The translations under genes and the position numbers were made by a program. The notes under the pieces were generated by a model. The model made no database searches and was not told the origin of the DNA. It worked only from the letters and a program-made list of their open reading frames with translations. DNA of 33,480 bases from assembly GCA_003165155.1 (NCBI GenBank), contig PLSK01000221.1:23590-57069 (forward strand), in the 5' to 3' direction. Each line of letters opens with the position of its first letter. The stretch's first letter is position 1. Shown piece after piece: positions 15,783 through 25,592 of the stretch. This DNA comes from Mycobacterium sp. (GTDB lineage Bacteria > Actinomycetota > Actinomycetes > Mycobacteriales > Mycobacteriaceae).

Positions 15783-17495
15783 GTGGCCGAGTCCACCGCG
15801 TCGAGGACCGACGGGGTGCCCATCGTGAATTCGACACCGCTGAGGAGTTCGGTTTTGGCTGACGGCGAATTGACCGCGCGCGATGCCGAACGCGTCGAGT
15901 GGGACGTGATTGTCGTGGGCACCGGCATGGGCGGCGGAATGCTGGGCTACCGCCTGGCCCGCTCGGGCCGGCGGGTGCTGTTCGTCGAAAAGGGGCACTC
16001 GACATTGCCCGGAACCCCCGGAACCATTCGCGCCGCCATTCCCGAACTGGCCGAGCCGCTTTCGGCCCGTTCCGCAGGGGCGTACTACGACGCCTTGGCC
16101 CGGGCCGGACGCACAACCGACGAGGTCGAAGACATCAGCGGGCGCTCTCCGAAGCGGTTCGTGCCGTTCATCGGCAGCGGCACCGGCGGATCCTCAGCCC
16201 TGTATGGCATGGTCTGCGAACGATTCTTCGCTGGCGATTTCACTCCTCGCCAGAATTTCCGCGACCCCGGCGAATCAACTGTGCCCGAGGCCTGGCCGAT
16301 CAGCTATGAACAGATGGCGCCCTGGTACACCGAGGCCGAAAAGCTGCTACGGGTTCGTGGCCAACCTGATCCCCTGCGGCCGGAAGCCGCCGAGGTCGGC
16401 CTGCCCGCCGCGCCGCCGTTTTCGCCTGAGAACCAGGCGTTGGTCAACTATCTGGTAGGTCGCGGACTGCATCCCTACCACCTGCCGATGGCCTGTGATT
16501 ACACCGACGACTGTGCCACCTGTCAGACCTACCTCTGCAATCAATCATGCAAAAACGACGCGGCCCGCAACGGCGTGCTACCCGCCGTCGCCGAACACGG
16601 CGCCCAGCTGCTGGCCCAATGTCGAGTCGTGCGCCTCGAAGCCGACCGCACCCAGGTCACGCGTGTGATCTGTCAGCGTCGCTCCGACATGCTGGCTCTT
16701 AAGGCCAAGGTGGTGGTGCTGGCCGCCGGCGCGCTGGCCACCCCGGTGCTGTTGCTCAATTCCCGGTCCGGCGAGTGGCCGCGCGGACTGGCCAACGGCT
16801 CCGACTGGGTGGGCCGCAACTTGATGCGTCATCTCCTGGACCCGATCGAGATCTGGCCGCAACGCGATTCCAAGATCACAGCCGCGAACAAGGAGATCGG
16901 GCTCAACGACTTCTATTTCTCCGACGGGCAGAAATTCGGCACCGTGCAATCGTTCGGCGCAATACCGCCCATGCAGTTGCTGACCAACCGTCCCGACTGG
17001 CGGGGCAAGGCGCTGCGCCTGATGAACCCGGCGGTGCGCCAGATCTACCAGCGGGTCTTCACCGGCGGACTGCTGCTGGCCGCGATGACGGAAGACCTGC
17101 CCTACCTGGACAACCGTGTCCTGCCCTACGACCGGCCCAGCTCGGATGGCCGTCAGCGGCTGCGAATGCAGTACCGCTTACACCCCAGCGAGATTGATCG
17201 CCGCGCGGCGTTTTTGCGCCAACTGAAGGAGGTGCTGCAACCGTTTCGTAATTTGTCACTGGGCAGCGGCGAAAACAACGCGAACCTGGGCCACGTGTGC
17301 GGGACGTGCCGATTCGGTACCGATCCGAAGACCAGCGTGCTGGACGCCCAAAACCGGGCGCACGAAGTGGACAACCTCTACGTGGTGGACACCTCGTTCT
17401 TCCCGTCCAGCGCCGGTTTGAACCCCAGTTTGACGGTCGCGGCCAACGCCTTACGGGTGGCCGCACACGTCAACGAAGCCCATTTCGCGACCTGA
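15783..17495 (+). CDS. GMC-type FAD oxidoreductase
   Basis: A 570-residue flavoprotein of the glucose-methanol-choline family. The FAD-binding motif is DVIVVGTGMGGGMLGYRLA (near residue 40-58), followed by LFVEKGH; a second signature, LAAGALATPVLLLNS, lies near residue 315-330. The C-terminus has VDTSFFPSSAGLNPSLTV with the usual Asn near the active site. A Cys-rich stretch (CDYTDDCATCQTYLCNQSC, near residue 240) resembles that of bacterial sugar and polyol dehydrogenases in this family. It probably oxidises an alcohol or sugar hydroxyl. It is flanked on both sides by the duplicated Gfo/Idh/MocA genes, an arrangement suggesting that flavin oxidation and NAD(P)-linked reduction of the same substrate are paired (inference). 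The GTG at 15783 has AGGCGG upstream; there is no signal peptide. Confidence 0.9.
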   Translation: MAESTASRTDGVPIVNSTPLRSSVLADGELTARDAERVEWDVIVVGTGMGGGMLGYRLARSGRRVLFVEKGHSTLPGTPGTIRAAIPELAEPLSARSAGAYYDALARAGRTTDEVEDISGRSPKRFVPFIGSGTGGSSALYGMVCERFFAGDFTPRQNFRDPGESTVPEAWPISYEQMAPWYTEAEKLLRVRGQPDPLRPEAAEVGLPAAPPFSPENQALVNYLVGRGLHPYHLPMACDYTDDCATCQTYLCNQSCKNDAARNGVLPAVAEHGAQLLAQCRVVRLEADRTQVTRVICQRRSDMLALKAKVVVLAAGALATPVLLLNSRSGEWPRGLANGSDWVGRNLMRHLLDPIEIWPQRDSKITAANKEIGLNDFYFSDGQKFGTVQSFGAIPPMQLLTNRPDWRGKALRLMNPAVRQIYQRVFTGGLLLAAMTEDLPYLDNRVLPYDRPSSDGRQRLRMQYRLHPSEIDRRAAFLRQLKEVLQPFRNLSLGSGENNANLGHVCGTCRFGTDPKTSVLDAQNRAHEVDNLYVVDTSFFPSSAGLNPSLTVAANALRVAAHVNEAHFAT

Positions 17496-17515
17496 TCGCG
17501 CGAACGGATGAGCGT

Positions 17516-18517
17516 TCAGGCCGGCTTGCGAAGCGAAAGGCCGGCAGCGCGATAGATCGCGTCGATGACGGTATGGTTCTCGATCGCGTCCTGCGGCGTC
17601 GTCTTGACCGGTTCCCCGTGCAGCACCGCCGCGGCGAAAGCCTCAAGCTGATACTCAAACGAGCTGCGCCCCGGGAAGCGCTCTACCCGTTTGCTGTCGG
17701 CCGATCGGACCGAGAGCCGATGGAAAAGGTGAGGTGCCGCTGGGCTCAGCCAACGCAGCTCGCCGCGATCACCCACCACCTTGGCGCTGGCCCGAAACAG
17801 GTCCGACGACCACAGCGCGCAGCGGATCCGGCCCGTGTGCCCATTGGCGAAGCGCAATTCAGCGCTCATGGCCCGGTCCAGCTCAGAACCCCGCAGTTTC
17901 GCCTGCGCCGAAACGACTTCCGGGGTCGACCCGCCGAACGTGCGGAGCATGTGGACCACATAACTTCCGGCATCCATCAGCGCGCCGCCGGCAAGGGAGT
18001 AGTCGTAGACGTTGCTGTTGGAGGACTTCGGCAGCAGGACGCACACGGAGACATCCACCCGCTGCAGGTTGCCCAACTCGCCTGAGGCGATGATCTGCTC
18101 GACGCGCAAAGTCAACGGGTGGTAGCGGTATTGGAATCCCTCCATCACGACTCGATCTGATGTGGCGGCGAGTTCGGCGATTTCGCGGGCCTCGGCGGCA
18201 TTGGCCATGAACGGCTTTTCGCACAGCACGTGCTTGCCCGCGGCCAGCGCCGCCCGGGTCCACCTGCCGTGCAAGCTGTTGGGCAGCACGATGTAGACAG
18301 CGTCCAGGTCTGGATCGGCGATCAGCGCCTCGTAGTTTTCATGCGCTCGTGCGATGCCATGTTTGGCGGCAAAGGCGCGAGCACGCGACACATCGCGTGA
18401 CGCCACCGCGGCCACCACGACCTCGTCGTTTCCCTGGGCCGGTTTGATGAGGATCATCGGTGCGAAGCGTGAAGCGCCCAGGATGCCGATCCGCACTGGG
18501 CCGGCGCTTTCAGCCAT
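17516..18517 (-). CDS. Gfo/Idh/MocA family NAD(P)-dependent oxidoreductase, copy 2
   Basis: A 333-residue paralogue of the gene at 14723-15721, with the same domains: IGILGASRFAPMILI, CEKPFMANAAEAREIAEL and DAGSYVVHMLRTFGG. Substitutions are spread along the length and are mostly conservative, so both copies look intact and under selection. Where copy 1 has LLPKFSGNCYNYAFAGG, this copy has LLPKSSNSNVYDYSLAGG, one residue longer, near the expected substrate region. The gene ends 20 bases from the GMC gene, in the same orientation and relative position that copy 1 has to the hydrolase gene. The duplication is therefore of a roughly 1-kb block including the upstream region. Confidence 0.9.
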   Translation of the reverse strand: MAESAGPVRIGILGASRFAPMILIKPAQGNDEVVVAAVASRDVSRARAFAAKHGIARAHENYEALIADPDLDAVYIVLPNSLHGRWTRAALAAGKHVLCEKPFMANAAEAREIAELAATSDRVVMEGFQYRYHPLTLRVEQIIASGELGNLQRVDVSVCVLLPKSSNSNVYDYSLAGGALMDAGSYVVHMLRTFGGSTPEVVSAQAKLRGSELDRAMSAELRFANGHTGRIRCALWSSDLFRASAKVVGDRGELRWLSPAAPHLFHRLSVRSADSKRVERFPGRSSFEYQLEAFAAAVLHGEPVKTTPQDAIENHTVIDAIYRAAGLSLRKPA

Positions 18518-18587
18518 GCGCGGGATGCTAGCAGTCGACCCAAGTCACTCGGAGACATCGAGTAAAACTGAGCGACGACGCGGGCAG

Positions 18588-18674
18588 TACTATCACTCCC
18601 AGCCTCCCCGACGAGGTCCGACCACTTACATTAAGGACGCGGGCCGGGCCGGTCACAACGATCACAAGAGAGCC
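18588..18674 (+). promoter_or_regulatory. Promoter/leader shared with the methyltransferase at 28745
   Basis: TACTAT (18588-18593) followed by ATCACTCCC matches TAGTATCACACC at 28650. Further down, GGGCCGGGCCGGTCACAA, then ATCACAA and AGAGC before ATGGGAATTGC are common to both. The block would drive the methyltransferase remnant and, through it, the megasynthase. Confidence 0.45.
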
Positions 18675-18938
18675 ATGGGAATTGCCGTAAACAGCGCACG
18701 ACACTTGTACCGTCAAGCCCGCGTCCAGCGGCTTCAGGGTTGGCCCCAACGTGCGGCCGAGTCGTGTCGTGCGGCGTTGCAAACCAAGGACCATTCCGTA
18801 GCGCATGTCGGAGCGCACCACATGCTGGCGGAATTAGAATTCCCTGCTGCGGATTGTTTCCCGATCCTGGCCCGCATCCATGAACACCGTTCTGCTGACG
18901 CCATGTCCGCATTCCAGGTATTTTCAACCCGTGCTTGA
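18675..18938 (+). pseudogene. Truncated methyltransferase copy leading into the megasynthase gene
   Basis: An 87-residue frame starting MGIAVNSARHLYRQARVQRL matches the first ~73 residues of the methyltransferase at 28745 (MGIAVNRTRHLSRLARIQRL). After ARIHEH the match stops; the next residues, DAMSA, correspond to DAMSA about 105 residues further on in the intact protein, so an internal deletion removed the SAM-binding core. The frame ends in TGA at 18938, eight bases past the first base of the likely GTG start of the megasynthase (18931). It cannot be a methyltransferase. It may now work as a translated leader that brings ribosomes to the next gene. Confidence 0.78.
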
Positions 18939-21900
18939 GCCTTCCATTCCCGCTCTCCTGCGGGAGCGTGCCAGTCTGCAACCCAGTGAGACGGCGTACA
19001 CGTTTGTCGATTACGAGCAGGACTGGGCGGGCGTTGCGGAAAGCCTGACATGGTCGCACCTGTATCAGCGAGTGCGTAATGTCGCACGCAACCTTAGGCT
19101 TTGTGCCTCACCCGGCGACCGCGCCGTGATATCAGCGCCCCAGGGGCTCGATTATATCGTTGCCTTCCTGGGCGCGTTGGAGGCCGGGATCATCGCCGTT
19201 CCGCTCTCGGTGCCGCTGGGCGGAGTGGCCGACGAGCGGGTAGATTCGGTGCTGCGCGATGCGTCGCCAACTACCGTTCTCACCACATCCTCTGCCGTAG
19301 ACGACGTCACCCGGCATGTCACGCCCCGGCCCGGGCAACCGGCCCCATCGATCATCGAAATCGATTTGCTTGACCTGGACGCTCCGGCTCCATTCGATAC
19401 CGGACAACACGACTATCAAAGCACGGCGTATTTGCAATATACGTCCGGATCGACTCGGAGCCCGGCCGGAGTAATGGTTTCCTATTCCAACCTTCAGGTC
19501 AATTATAAACTGACGATGGCCAGCCTTTTTTCGGGCAACGGCGGTATCGAACCTCCCGACCACACCATTGTGTCGTGGACGCCCTTTTATCACGACTTGG
19601 GTTTGATCATGGGTGTTTGCACTCCGGTGCTCTCCGGATGCAGCGCGGTGCTCACCAGCCCGGTGGCGTTCCTGGTGCGTCCGGCCCGGTGGATGCAAAT
19701 GCTGGCCTCCCACCCCAGCGCATCCACGGGGGCACCGAACTTTGCCTTCGAACTGGCCACACGCAAAACATCAGACGAAGACATGGCCGGGTACGACCTT
19801 GGCAAGGTGTCGACCATCATCAGCGGTGCCGAACGAGTACTCCCCGAGACAATCAAACGATTCAGCGAGCGGTTCAAGCGCTTCAACCTCCGCGAGGCGG
19901 CAATCCGACCCACCTATGGGCTCGCGGAAGCGACGGTGTACGTGGCGACCACCACCGAGGATCAACCACCAAGAGTGGTCGACTTCGAGCCTGACAAACT
20001 TTCCGCAGGCCAAGCGCAGCGCTGCGCACGTGGAACCGGCACAGCACTGATCAGTTACTCCGCGCTGCAAGCACCCACCGTACGGATCGTCGATCCCGAT
20101 ACTCATATCGAGTGCGGACAGGGATCGACCGGCGAGATCTGGGTGCACGGCGGCAACGTCAGCATGGGCTACTGGCAAAAGCCCGAAGAGACCGAGCGCA
20201 CCTTCGGCGCCGTGCTCGTCGAGCCGTCGGCCGGCACACCCGAAGGGCCTTGGCTCAGGACCGGGGATCTGGGCTTCCTGTCCGATGGCGAGCTGTTCAT
20301 CTTCGGCCGCATCAAGGATCTTCTGATCATCTATGGACGTAACCACTCTCCCGACGATATCGAGGCCACGATCCAGGAGATCAACCGCGGACGCTGCGTG
20401 GCGATAGCGGTTCCTGATGATGACGGCATCGAGAAGCTGGTCGCCATCATCGAACTCAAGAAGCGGGACGAATCCGAAGAGACCGCGGCGCACAGGATGG
20501 GCGTCGTCAGGCATGAAGTGACCTCGGCGATATCGAAGTCACACGGGCTGAGTGTGGCGGATCTGGTTCTGGTGCCGCCTCATTCGATTCCGCTCACCAC
20601 AAGCGGCAAGGTCAGGCGGAGGGCTTGTCTCGAGCTCTATCTGCGCGATGAGTTCACCCGCTTGGACGGGCTGATCCGCTCGCCGGCACCGCGCGTGGTC
20701 GATGAGACCGGTGCGGGCGCCGGGGCCGACTCGGGGTTGACCCAACGCCTCCGTACGTTGCGCCGGCAGCAGCGTACGCTCCGCCAGCAGCAGCATGACC
20801 TATTGCTGGGGATGGTGCGCTCAGAGGCGGCAACGGTATTGGGCCGTCCGAGCCCGGATGACATCGACCCCGACGGTGCGTTTCAGGACCTGGGGTTTGA
20901 ATCGGTGAAAGCCATCGAGTTGCTGGATCGGCTCAAAACCGTCACCGAGCTGGAATTGCCGCCCACCCTGGCGTTCGACTACCCCACCCCGGACGCGTTG
21001 GCCGCCCACCTGAGCCAGCTGCTGAGCGGATCGGTTGCGCCGGCTGCGCCGGTGGAGGCGCAGGTGGCCGTCGATGAGCCGGTCGCGGTGGTGGGGATGG
21101 CGTGCCGGTTCCCCGGTGGCGTGGATTCGGCCATGGCACTGTGGGATCTGGTGGCCAGCGGCACCGATGCGGTGGGGGAGTTTCCGGTTGACCGTGGCTG
21201 GAATCTGGCGGAGCTGTTCGATCCCGACCCTGATGCGGTGGGCAAGACCTACACCCGCTCCGGCGGATTTCTGACGGAGGCGGCCGACTTCGACGCGGAG
21301 TTCTTCGGGATCTCGGCGCGCGAGGCCCAGAGCATGGACCCTCAGCAGCGGCTGCTGCTGGAGGTGTGTTGGGAAGCGTTGGAAACCGCCAGAATCGATC
21401 CCGCCTCGTTGGCTGGTTCGGAGGCCGGGGTGTTCGTCGGAGCGTGGTCACAGCAATACGGCGCGGGCGGTTCTGATGGCGCCGAGGGATACGCCATGAC
21501 CGGGGTGTCCACCAGCGTGGCCTCCGGACGCATCGCCTACGTGTTGGGGTTGCAGGGGCCCGCCATCACCCTGGACACCGCGTGCTCGTCATCGCTGGTG
21601 GCCACGCATTTGGCGTGCCAATCGTTGCGGCACGGCGAATCGACGCTGGCCCTGGCCGGTGGGGTCACCGTGATGACCACACCGGCGGTGTTCACCGAGT
21701 TCGCCCGCCAACGCGGGCTGGCCGCTGATGGACGGTGTAAAGCGTTCTCCGGGGACGCCGATGGCACCGGCTGGGGCGAAGGCGCCGCCGTGCTCGTGCT
21801 GGAGCGGCTCAGCGACGCTCAGCGCAACCATCATCCGGTGCTGGCGGTCATCGCGGGATCGGCGATCAACCAAGACGGCGCCTCCAATGGGTTGGCCGCC

Positions 21901-24900
21901 CCCAACGGGCCCGCCCAACAACGCGTCATCACCCAAGCCGTGGCCAATGCCGGTCTCGGGCTCGATGAGGTTGATGTGGTCGAGGCGCACGGCACCGGCA
22001 CCGCCCTGGGCGACCCGATCGAGGCCGGCGCCCTGATCGCCACCTACGGCGCCGCACGGGATGAAGACCGGCCTTTGTGGCTGGGATCGATCAAATCCAA
22101 CATCGGTCACACCCAAGCCGCCGCCGGTGTCGCCGGCATCATCAAAATGATCGCGGCCCTCAATCATGCCAGTTTGCCGCCGACCCTGAACGTCGATCAC
22201 CCCAGCCCACACATCGACTGGTCCGCTGGCACCGTTCGCCTGCTCACCGAACCGGTGCCATGGCCGGACACCGATCATCCCCGCACCGCGGCAGTGTCCT
22301 CGTTCGGGATCAGTGGCACCAACGCCCACCTCATCCTGCAACAACCGTCTGACCCGCCGGCCGGATCGGCCGACCCGCGGCGCCACGCACGGCAAACCCG
22401 TCACAGCGATGAGTTCGGGCTACCCCTGTGGCCGATCTCCGCGCGCACCCCCACAGCGTTGTGCGCGCAGGCCGACCGACTGCACCAACACCTGATGGAC
22501 TATCCCGACCTGGATCTGACCGATCTGGCCTGCAGCCTGGCCACCACTCGCACCCACCACCCCTACCGGGCGGCCATCACCGTGCCGGTGGACAGCGCCG
22601 ACCCGCGCAAAGATCTGCTGGACACCCTGGGCGCCCTGCGCACAGGCGTGCCCCACCCACAGCTGACCCAACACCACTACCTGCCGCACCTGCGCAGTAA
22701 AACCGTGTTCGTCCTACCCGGCCAAGGCGCCCAATACCCCGGCATGGGTCGCGAACTCTACGAACACAACCACGTCTTCGCCGACAGTGTCGACAACATA
22801 TGTGAAGCCCTCGATGCCCACCTCGAGGTTTCGCTGCGTGAAATTATGTTCGCCGAACCGGGTAGTGCTGTCGGCGAGTTGATCCATCAAACGAGCTATG
22901 CGCAACCGGCGCTGTTCGCGATGGGCGCGGCCATGCATGCCCTGTTCATCCAGTCGGGGATCACTCCCGACTATCTGTTAGGGCATTCCATCGGAGAACT
23001 CACGGCCGCTTATCTCGCCGGTGTGTTTTCCCTTGCCGACGCCGCTGTGTTGGTCACCGCTCGCGGCCGGCTAATGCAAGCCTGTCCGCCTGGCGCGATG
23101 CTCGCCATCCAGGCCAACGAACCCGCGGTGGAGGCCCTGCTCACCGATCACCCCAGGATCGCTATCGCCGCGGTCAACGGACCCACCTCGGTGGTTGTCT
23201 CCGGGGATCCCGAGGCGCTCGAACCCATCCGCGAGCACTGCGCCACACATGGTATTCGCGCCACCTTCTTGTCGGTCAGTCACGCCTTCCACTCGTCGTT
23301 GATGGACCCGGCCTTGCTCGAATTTGAGGCCATCGCCGAGAGCTTGACCTTCGCTTCGCCCACGGTGCCTATCCTGTCCAACCTCACCGGACAAATAGCG
23401 ACGTCCGAGCAACTCGCGTCCAGCCGCTACTGGACCAGACACCTGCGGGAGCCGGTCCGGTTTTGTGACAGCGTGGTTGAGCGTTTGGCCGCCGGTGAGT
23501 GCACGTTTGTGGAGTTGTCCCCGCATCCGGTCTTGGCCCCTGCGATCACCGACACCCTCGCGCAGATCGCGGGGCGCACCCAGTCGGCGGTGATCACCAC
23601 GCTGCACCGGAACCGGCCCGACCAAGACGCCCTGGCTACCGCGTTGGCCAAGCTGCACAATCACGGCCACAGCCCCTCGTGGGCAGCCCTTTATCCCCAC
23701 GCCCGCACCGTCGCGCTGCCCACCTACCCCTTCGAGCACCGCCAGTACTGGCTGGCCCCCGCTCCGACCGGCGACGCGCGCGGGCTGGCGCTGGGACCCG
23801 CCAAGCGCGCCAGAACACGTTGGACCCGGTTCGTGTCTGGCTTGGTTAACCGCCGCCCTCAAGCCGACAATGCCAGCCCCCGCACTATGGCCGCCGGACT
23901 GGCCTCCCAGCCTCCCCAGCAACGGCTCGACACCCTCACCGCGATGGTCACCGCCACCACCGCGGCCGTGTTAGCCCACCCCGAGCCGGCCACCCTCGAT
24001 CCCGACCGCCCCTTTACAGACATCGGAATCGACTCGCTAACCGCGCTAGAACTCCGCACCACCCTCAACCAACACACCGGCCTCACCCTGCCGGCGACCT
24101 TTGCCTTCGACTACCCCACCCCGGCCACGCTCGCCGCCCACCTGGCCGACCTGCTGGCCGACAGCGCTGGGCCTGCGGTCCCAGCGGCTCAGGTCGGCAC
24201 GCCTAGCGATGAGCCGGTAGACAATCGGCTCACACACGTGGATCAAGCGGTATTTCGCACGATGCGAGCGGTTCACGACGCGCTGATTCAGGTCACATGG
24301 ATATATGACCGTGCCGTCGATCTCGATGGGTTGCGGCGATTTCACCGCAATCTTGGACGTGGGTTGCTGGGACGCAGGATCGAACGGTCCCCGTTACCGT
24401 TCGCGCGTGATCACTGGGTCTTGTCTCCGGCGGCCGAGGACATTGATATCGCCGCAACGCCGCGACCGCGCGCCGACGTGAACGCATGGACCGACGAGCG
24501 GGCGCGGCTACCCGTTGATCCGGAGTGGGGACCCGGCTGGCATCTCGGGGTGCTTCCGCTCGAGGACGGCGGGACGGCGGTAAGTCTGGTGGTGTCACAT
24601 ACCGTTGTCGACGGGGTCGGCCTTGTCCAGGCGATAGTTGATGCTGCTGAGGGCAGGACGCACGATCTGGGCTATCCGCCTGCGGGATCGCGCACGCGTG
24701 GGCGGGCGTTGCGTGAGGATCTTCGGCAAACCGTCAAAGACCTGCCCGACGTAGCGCAGGCGGTGAGAGCCACGGCTCGAAAGGCCTGGCCCGACCGCAA
24801 AGAATTCACATCATCAATCAAAGCGGCACCACCCGCGCCGAGGACAGCCAGCAACGATCAGGCCGTAGAGGTGCCCGCCCTGACCGCATACATCGACCTG

Positions 24901-25554
24901 GCAGAATGGGATTCTCGAGCGAAAAGTCTTGGCGCAAGCAGTAACTCGCTGGCCGCAGGAGTCGCGTGCCGACTCGCGGTGCGGGTGGGGCGAGTTCGGG
25001 CCGACGGAACAGTCACCCTGCGATTTCCGATATCGCTACGGACCAAAGACGATACCCGTAGCAATGCGCTCACGGTGGTCGACGTCACGGTTGACCCAAC
25101 GCACGCGGCCACGAAGCTCGGGGAAATGCACGTCAAGATCACGCAAGCAATCCTCGCCGAGATGGAGAACGCCGACGACGAATTTTTGTCGACATTCCCA
25201 CTGGCAGTGATGATCCCGAGATGGATGAACAGGCGGATAGCAGGCATGGCGGCGGGTGGTGCCGATCTTCCGGTGACTGTCTCCAACATCGGTGACCTGC
25301 CCCCGGCAGGAAACCGGCCCGACGGCACCGATGCCGACTATGTGTACATGAGAAACCCCGAGCCCGATATCAAGAAAAGCACACTCGAGCACATAGGTGG
25401 GCAACTGTTTGTGGGATCGGGGCGGGGCCACGAGAAGATCTTTTTCAGAATCTCCGCATATTCTCTCGACCGGGAAAATACCAAAGATGATCTGCGGGAG
25501 GTCGTGTCGCGTACGTTCGCCGAATTCGATCTGATCGCAGAGATCGATTGCTGA
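18931..25554 (+). CDS. Megasynthase: FAAL-ACP-KS-AT-ACP-acyltransferase (fused fatty acyl-AMP ligase and non-reducing PKS)
   Basis: 2207 residues. (1) Fatty acyl-AMP ligase, ~1-580, close to FadD26/FadD28 in wording: [64 protein letters not shown]. (2) ACP1 with Ser658 in [10 protein letters not shown]. (3) KS, ~715-1140, with Cys885 (DTACSSS), His1020 (EAHGTGT) and His1060 (NIGHTQ). (4) AT, ~1265-1590, with Ser1353 in GHSIGE and HAFHS (1451-1455), the malonyl-type signature. (5) ACP2 with Ser1702 in [10 protein letters not shown]. (6) C-terminal ~440 residues with SHTVVDGVG (His1890, Asp1894), the HxxxDG motif of condensation/PapA/WES-type acyltransferases. No KR, DH, ER or TE was found. Predicted action: the FAAL activates a fatty acid onto ACP1, the KS condenses it once with the malonyl unit on ACP2, and the last domain passes the beta-ketoacyl chain to an acceptor hydroxyl. 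GTG 18931 is favoured because FadD proteins begin near [21 protein letters not shown] 18880 is in frame and lies over the remnant. Confidence 0.93.
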   Translation: MLEPSIPALLRERASLQPSETAYTFVDYEQDWAGVAESLTWSHLYQRVRNVARNLRLCASPGDRAVISAPQGLDYIVAFLGALEAGIIAVPLSVPLGGVADERVDSVLRDASPTTVLTTSSAVDDVTRHVTPRPGQPAPSIIEIDLLDLDAPAPFDTGQHDYQSTAYLQYTSGSTRSPAGVMVSYSNLQVNYKLTMASLFSGNGGIEPPDHTIVSWTPFYHDLGLIMGVCTPVLSGCSAVLTSPVAFLVRPARWMQMLASHPSASTGAPNFAFELATRKTSDEDMAGYDLGKVSTIISGAERVLPETIKRFSERFKRFNLREAAIRPTYGLAEATVYVATTTEDQPPRVVDFEPDKLSAGQAQRCARGTGTALISYSALQAPTVRIVDPDTHIECGQGSTGEIWVHGGNVSMGYWQKPEETERTFGAVLVEPSAGTPEGPWLRTGDLGFLSDGELFIFGRIKDLLIIYGRNHSPDDIEATIQEINRGRCVAIAVPDDDGIEKLVAIIELKKRDESEETAAHRMGVVRHEVTSAISKSHGLSVADLVLVPPHSIPLTTSGKVRRRACLELYLRDEFTRLDGLIRSPAPRVVDETGAGAGADSGLTQRLRTLRRQQRTLRQQQHDLLLGMVRSEAATVLGRPSPDDIDPDGAFQDLGFESVKAIELLDRLKTVTELELPPTLAFDYPTPDALAAHLSQLLSGSVAPAAPVEAQVAVDEPVAVVGMACRFPGGVDSAMALWDLVASGTDAVGEFPVDRGWNLAELFDPDPDAVGKTYTRSGGFLTEAADFDAEFFGISAREAQSMDPQQRLLLEVCWEALETARIDPASLAGSEAGVFVGAWSQQYGAGGSDGAEGYAMTGVSTSVASGRIAYVLGLQGPAITLDTACSSSLVATHLACQSLRHGESTLALAGGVTVMTTPAVFTEFARQRGLAADGRCKAFSGDADGTGWGEGAAVLVLERLSDAQRNHHPVLAVIAGSAINQDGASNGLAAPNGPAQQRVITQAVANAGLGLDEVDVVEAHGTGTALGDPIEAGALIATYGAARDEDRPLWLGSIKSNIGHTQAAAGVAGIIKMIAALNHASLPPTLNVDHPSPHIDWSAGTVRLLTEPVPWPDTDHPRTAAVSSFGISGTNAHLILQQPSDPPAGSADPRRHARQTRHSDEFGLPLWPISARTPTALCAQADRLHQHLMDYPDLDLTDLACSLATTRTHHPYRAAITVPVDSADPRKDLLDTLGALRTGVPHPQLTQHHYLPHLRSKTVFVLPGQGAQYPGMGRELYEHNHVFADSVDNICEALDAHLEVSLREIMFAEPGSAVGELIHQTSYAQPALFAMGAAMHALFIQSGITPDYLLGHSIGELTAAYLAGVFSLADAAVLVTARGRLMQACPPGAMLAIQANEPAVEALLTDHPRIAIAAVNGPTSVVVSGDPEALEPIREHCATHGIRATFLSVSHAFHSSLMDPALLEFEAIAESLTFASPTVPILSNLTGQIATSEQLASSRYWTRHLREPVRFCDSVVERLAAGECTFVELSPHPVLAPAITDTLAQIAGRTQSAVITTLHRNRPDQDALATALAKLHNHGHSPSWAALYPHARTVALPTYPFEHRQYWLAPAPTGDARGLALGPAKRARTRWTRFVSGLVNRRPQADNASPRTMAAGLASQPPQQRLDTLTAMVTATTAAVLAHPEPATLDPDRPFTDIGIDSLTALELRTTLNQHTGLTLPATFAFDYPTPATLAAHLADLLADSAGPAVPAAQVGTPSDEPVDNRLTHVDQAVFRTMRAVHDALIQVTWIYDRAVDLDGLRRFHRNLGRGLLGRRIERSPLPFARDHWVLSPAAEDIDIAATPRPRADVNAWTDERARLPVDPEWGPGWHLGVLPLEDGGTAVSLVVSHTVVDGVGLVQAIVDAAEGRTHDLGYPPAGSRTRGRALREDLRQTVKDLPDVAQAVRATARKAWPDRKEFTSSIKAAPPAPRTASNDQAVEVPALTAYIDLAEWDSRAKSLGASSNSLAAGVACRLAVRVGRVRADGTVTLRFPISLRTKDDTRSNALTVVDVTVDPTHAATKLGEMHVKITQAILAEMENADDEFLSTFPLAVMIPRWMNRRIAGMAAGGADLPVTVSNIGDLPPAGNRPDGTDADYVYMRNPEPDIKKSTLEHIGGQLFVGSGRGHEKIFFRISAYSLDRENTKDDLREVVSRTFAEFDLIAEIDC

Positions 25555-25592
25555 CCTTGATTTGGCGCGTGGCGACAGCACGCATGCGCCGA

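Noticed and set aside
17297..18085. 262-codon plus-strand frame over the end of the GMC gene and Gfo/Idh copy 2
   Set aside because: Off-frame and antisense to two well-supported genes; the composition is that of a shadow.
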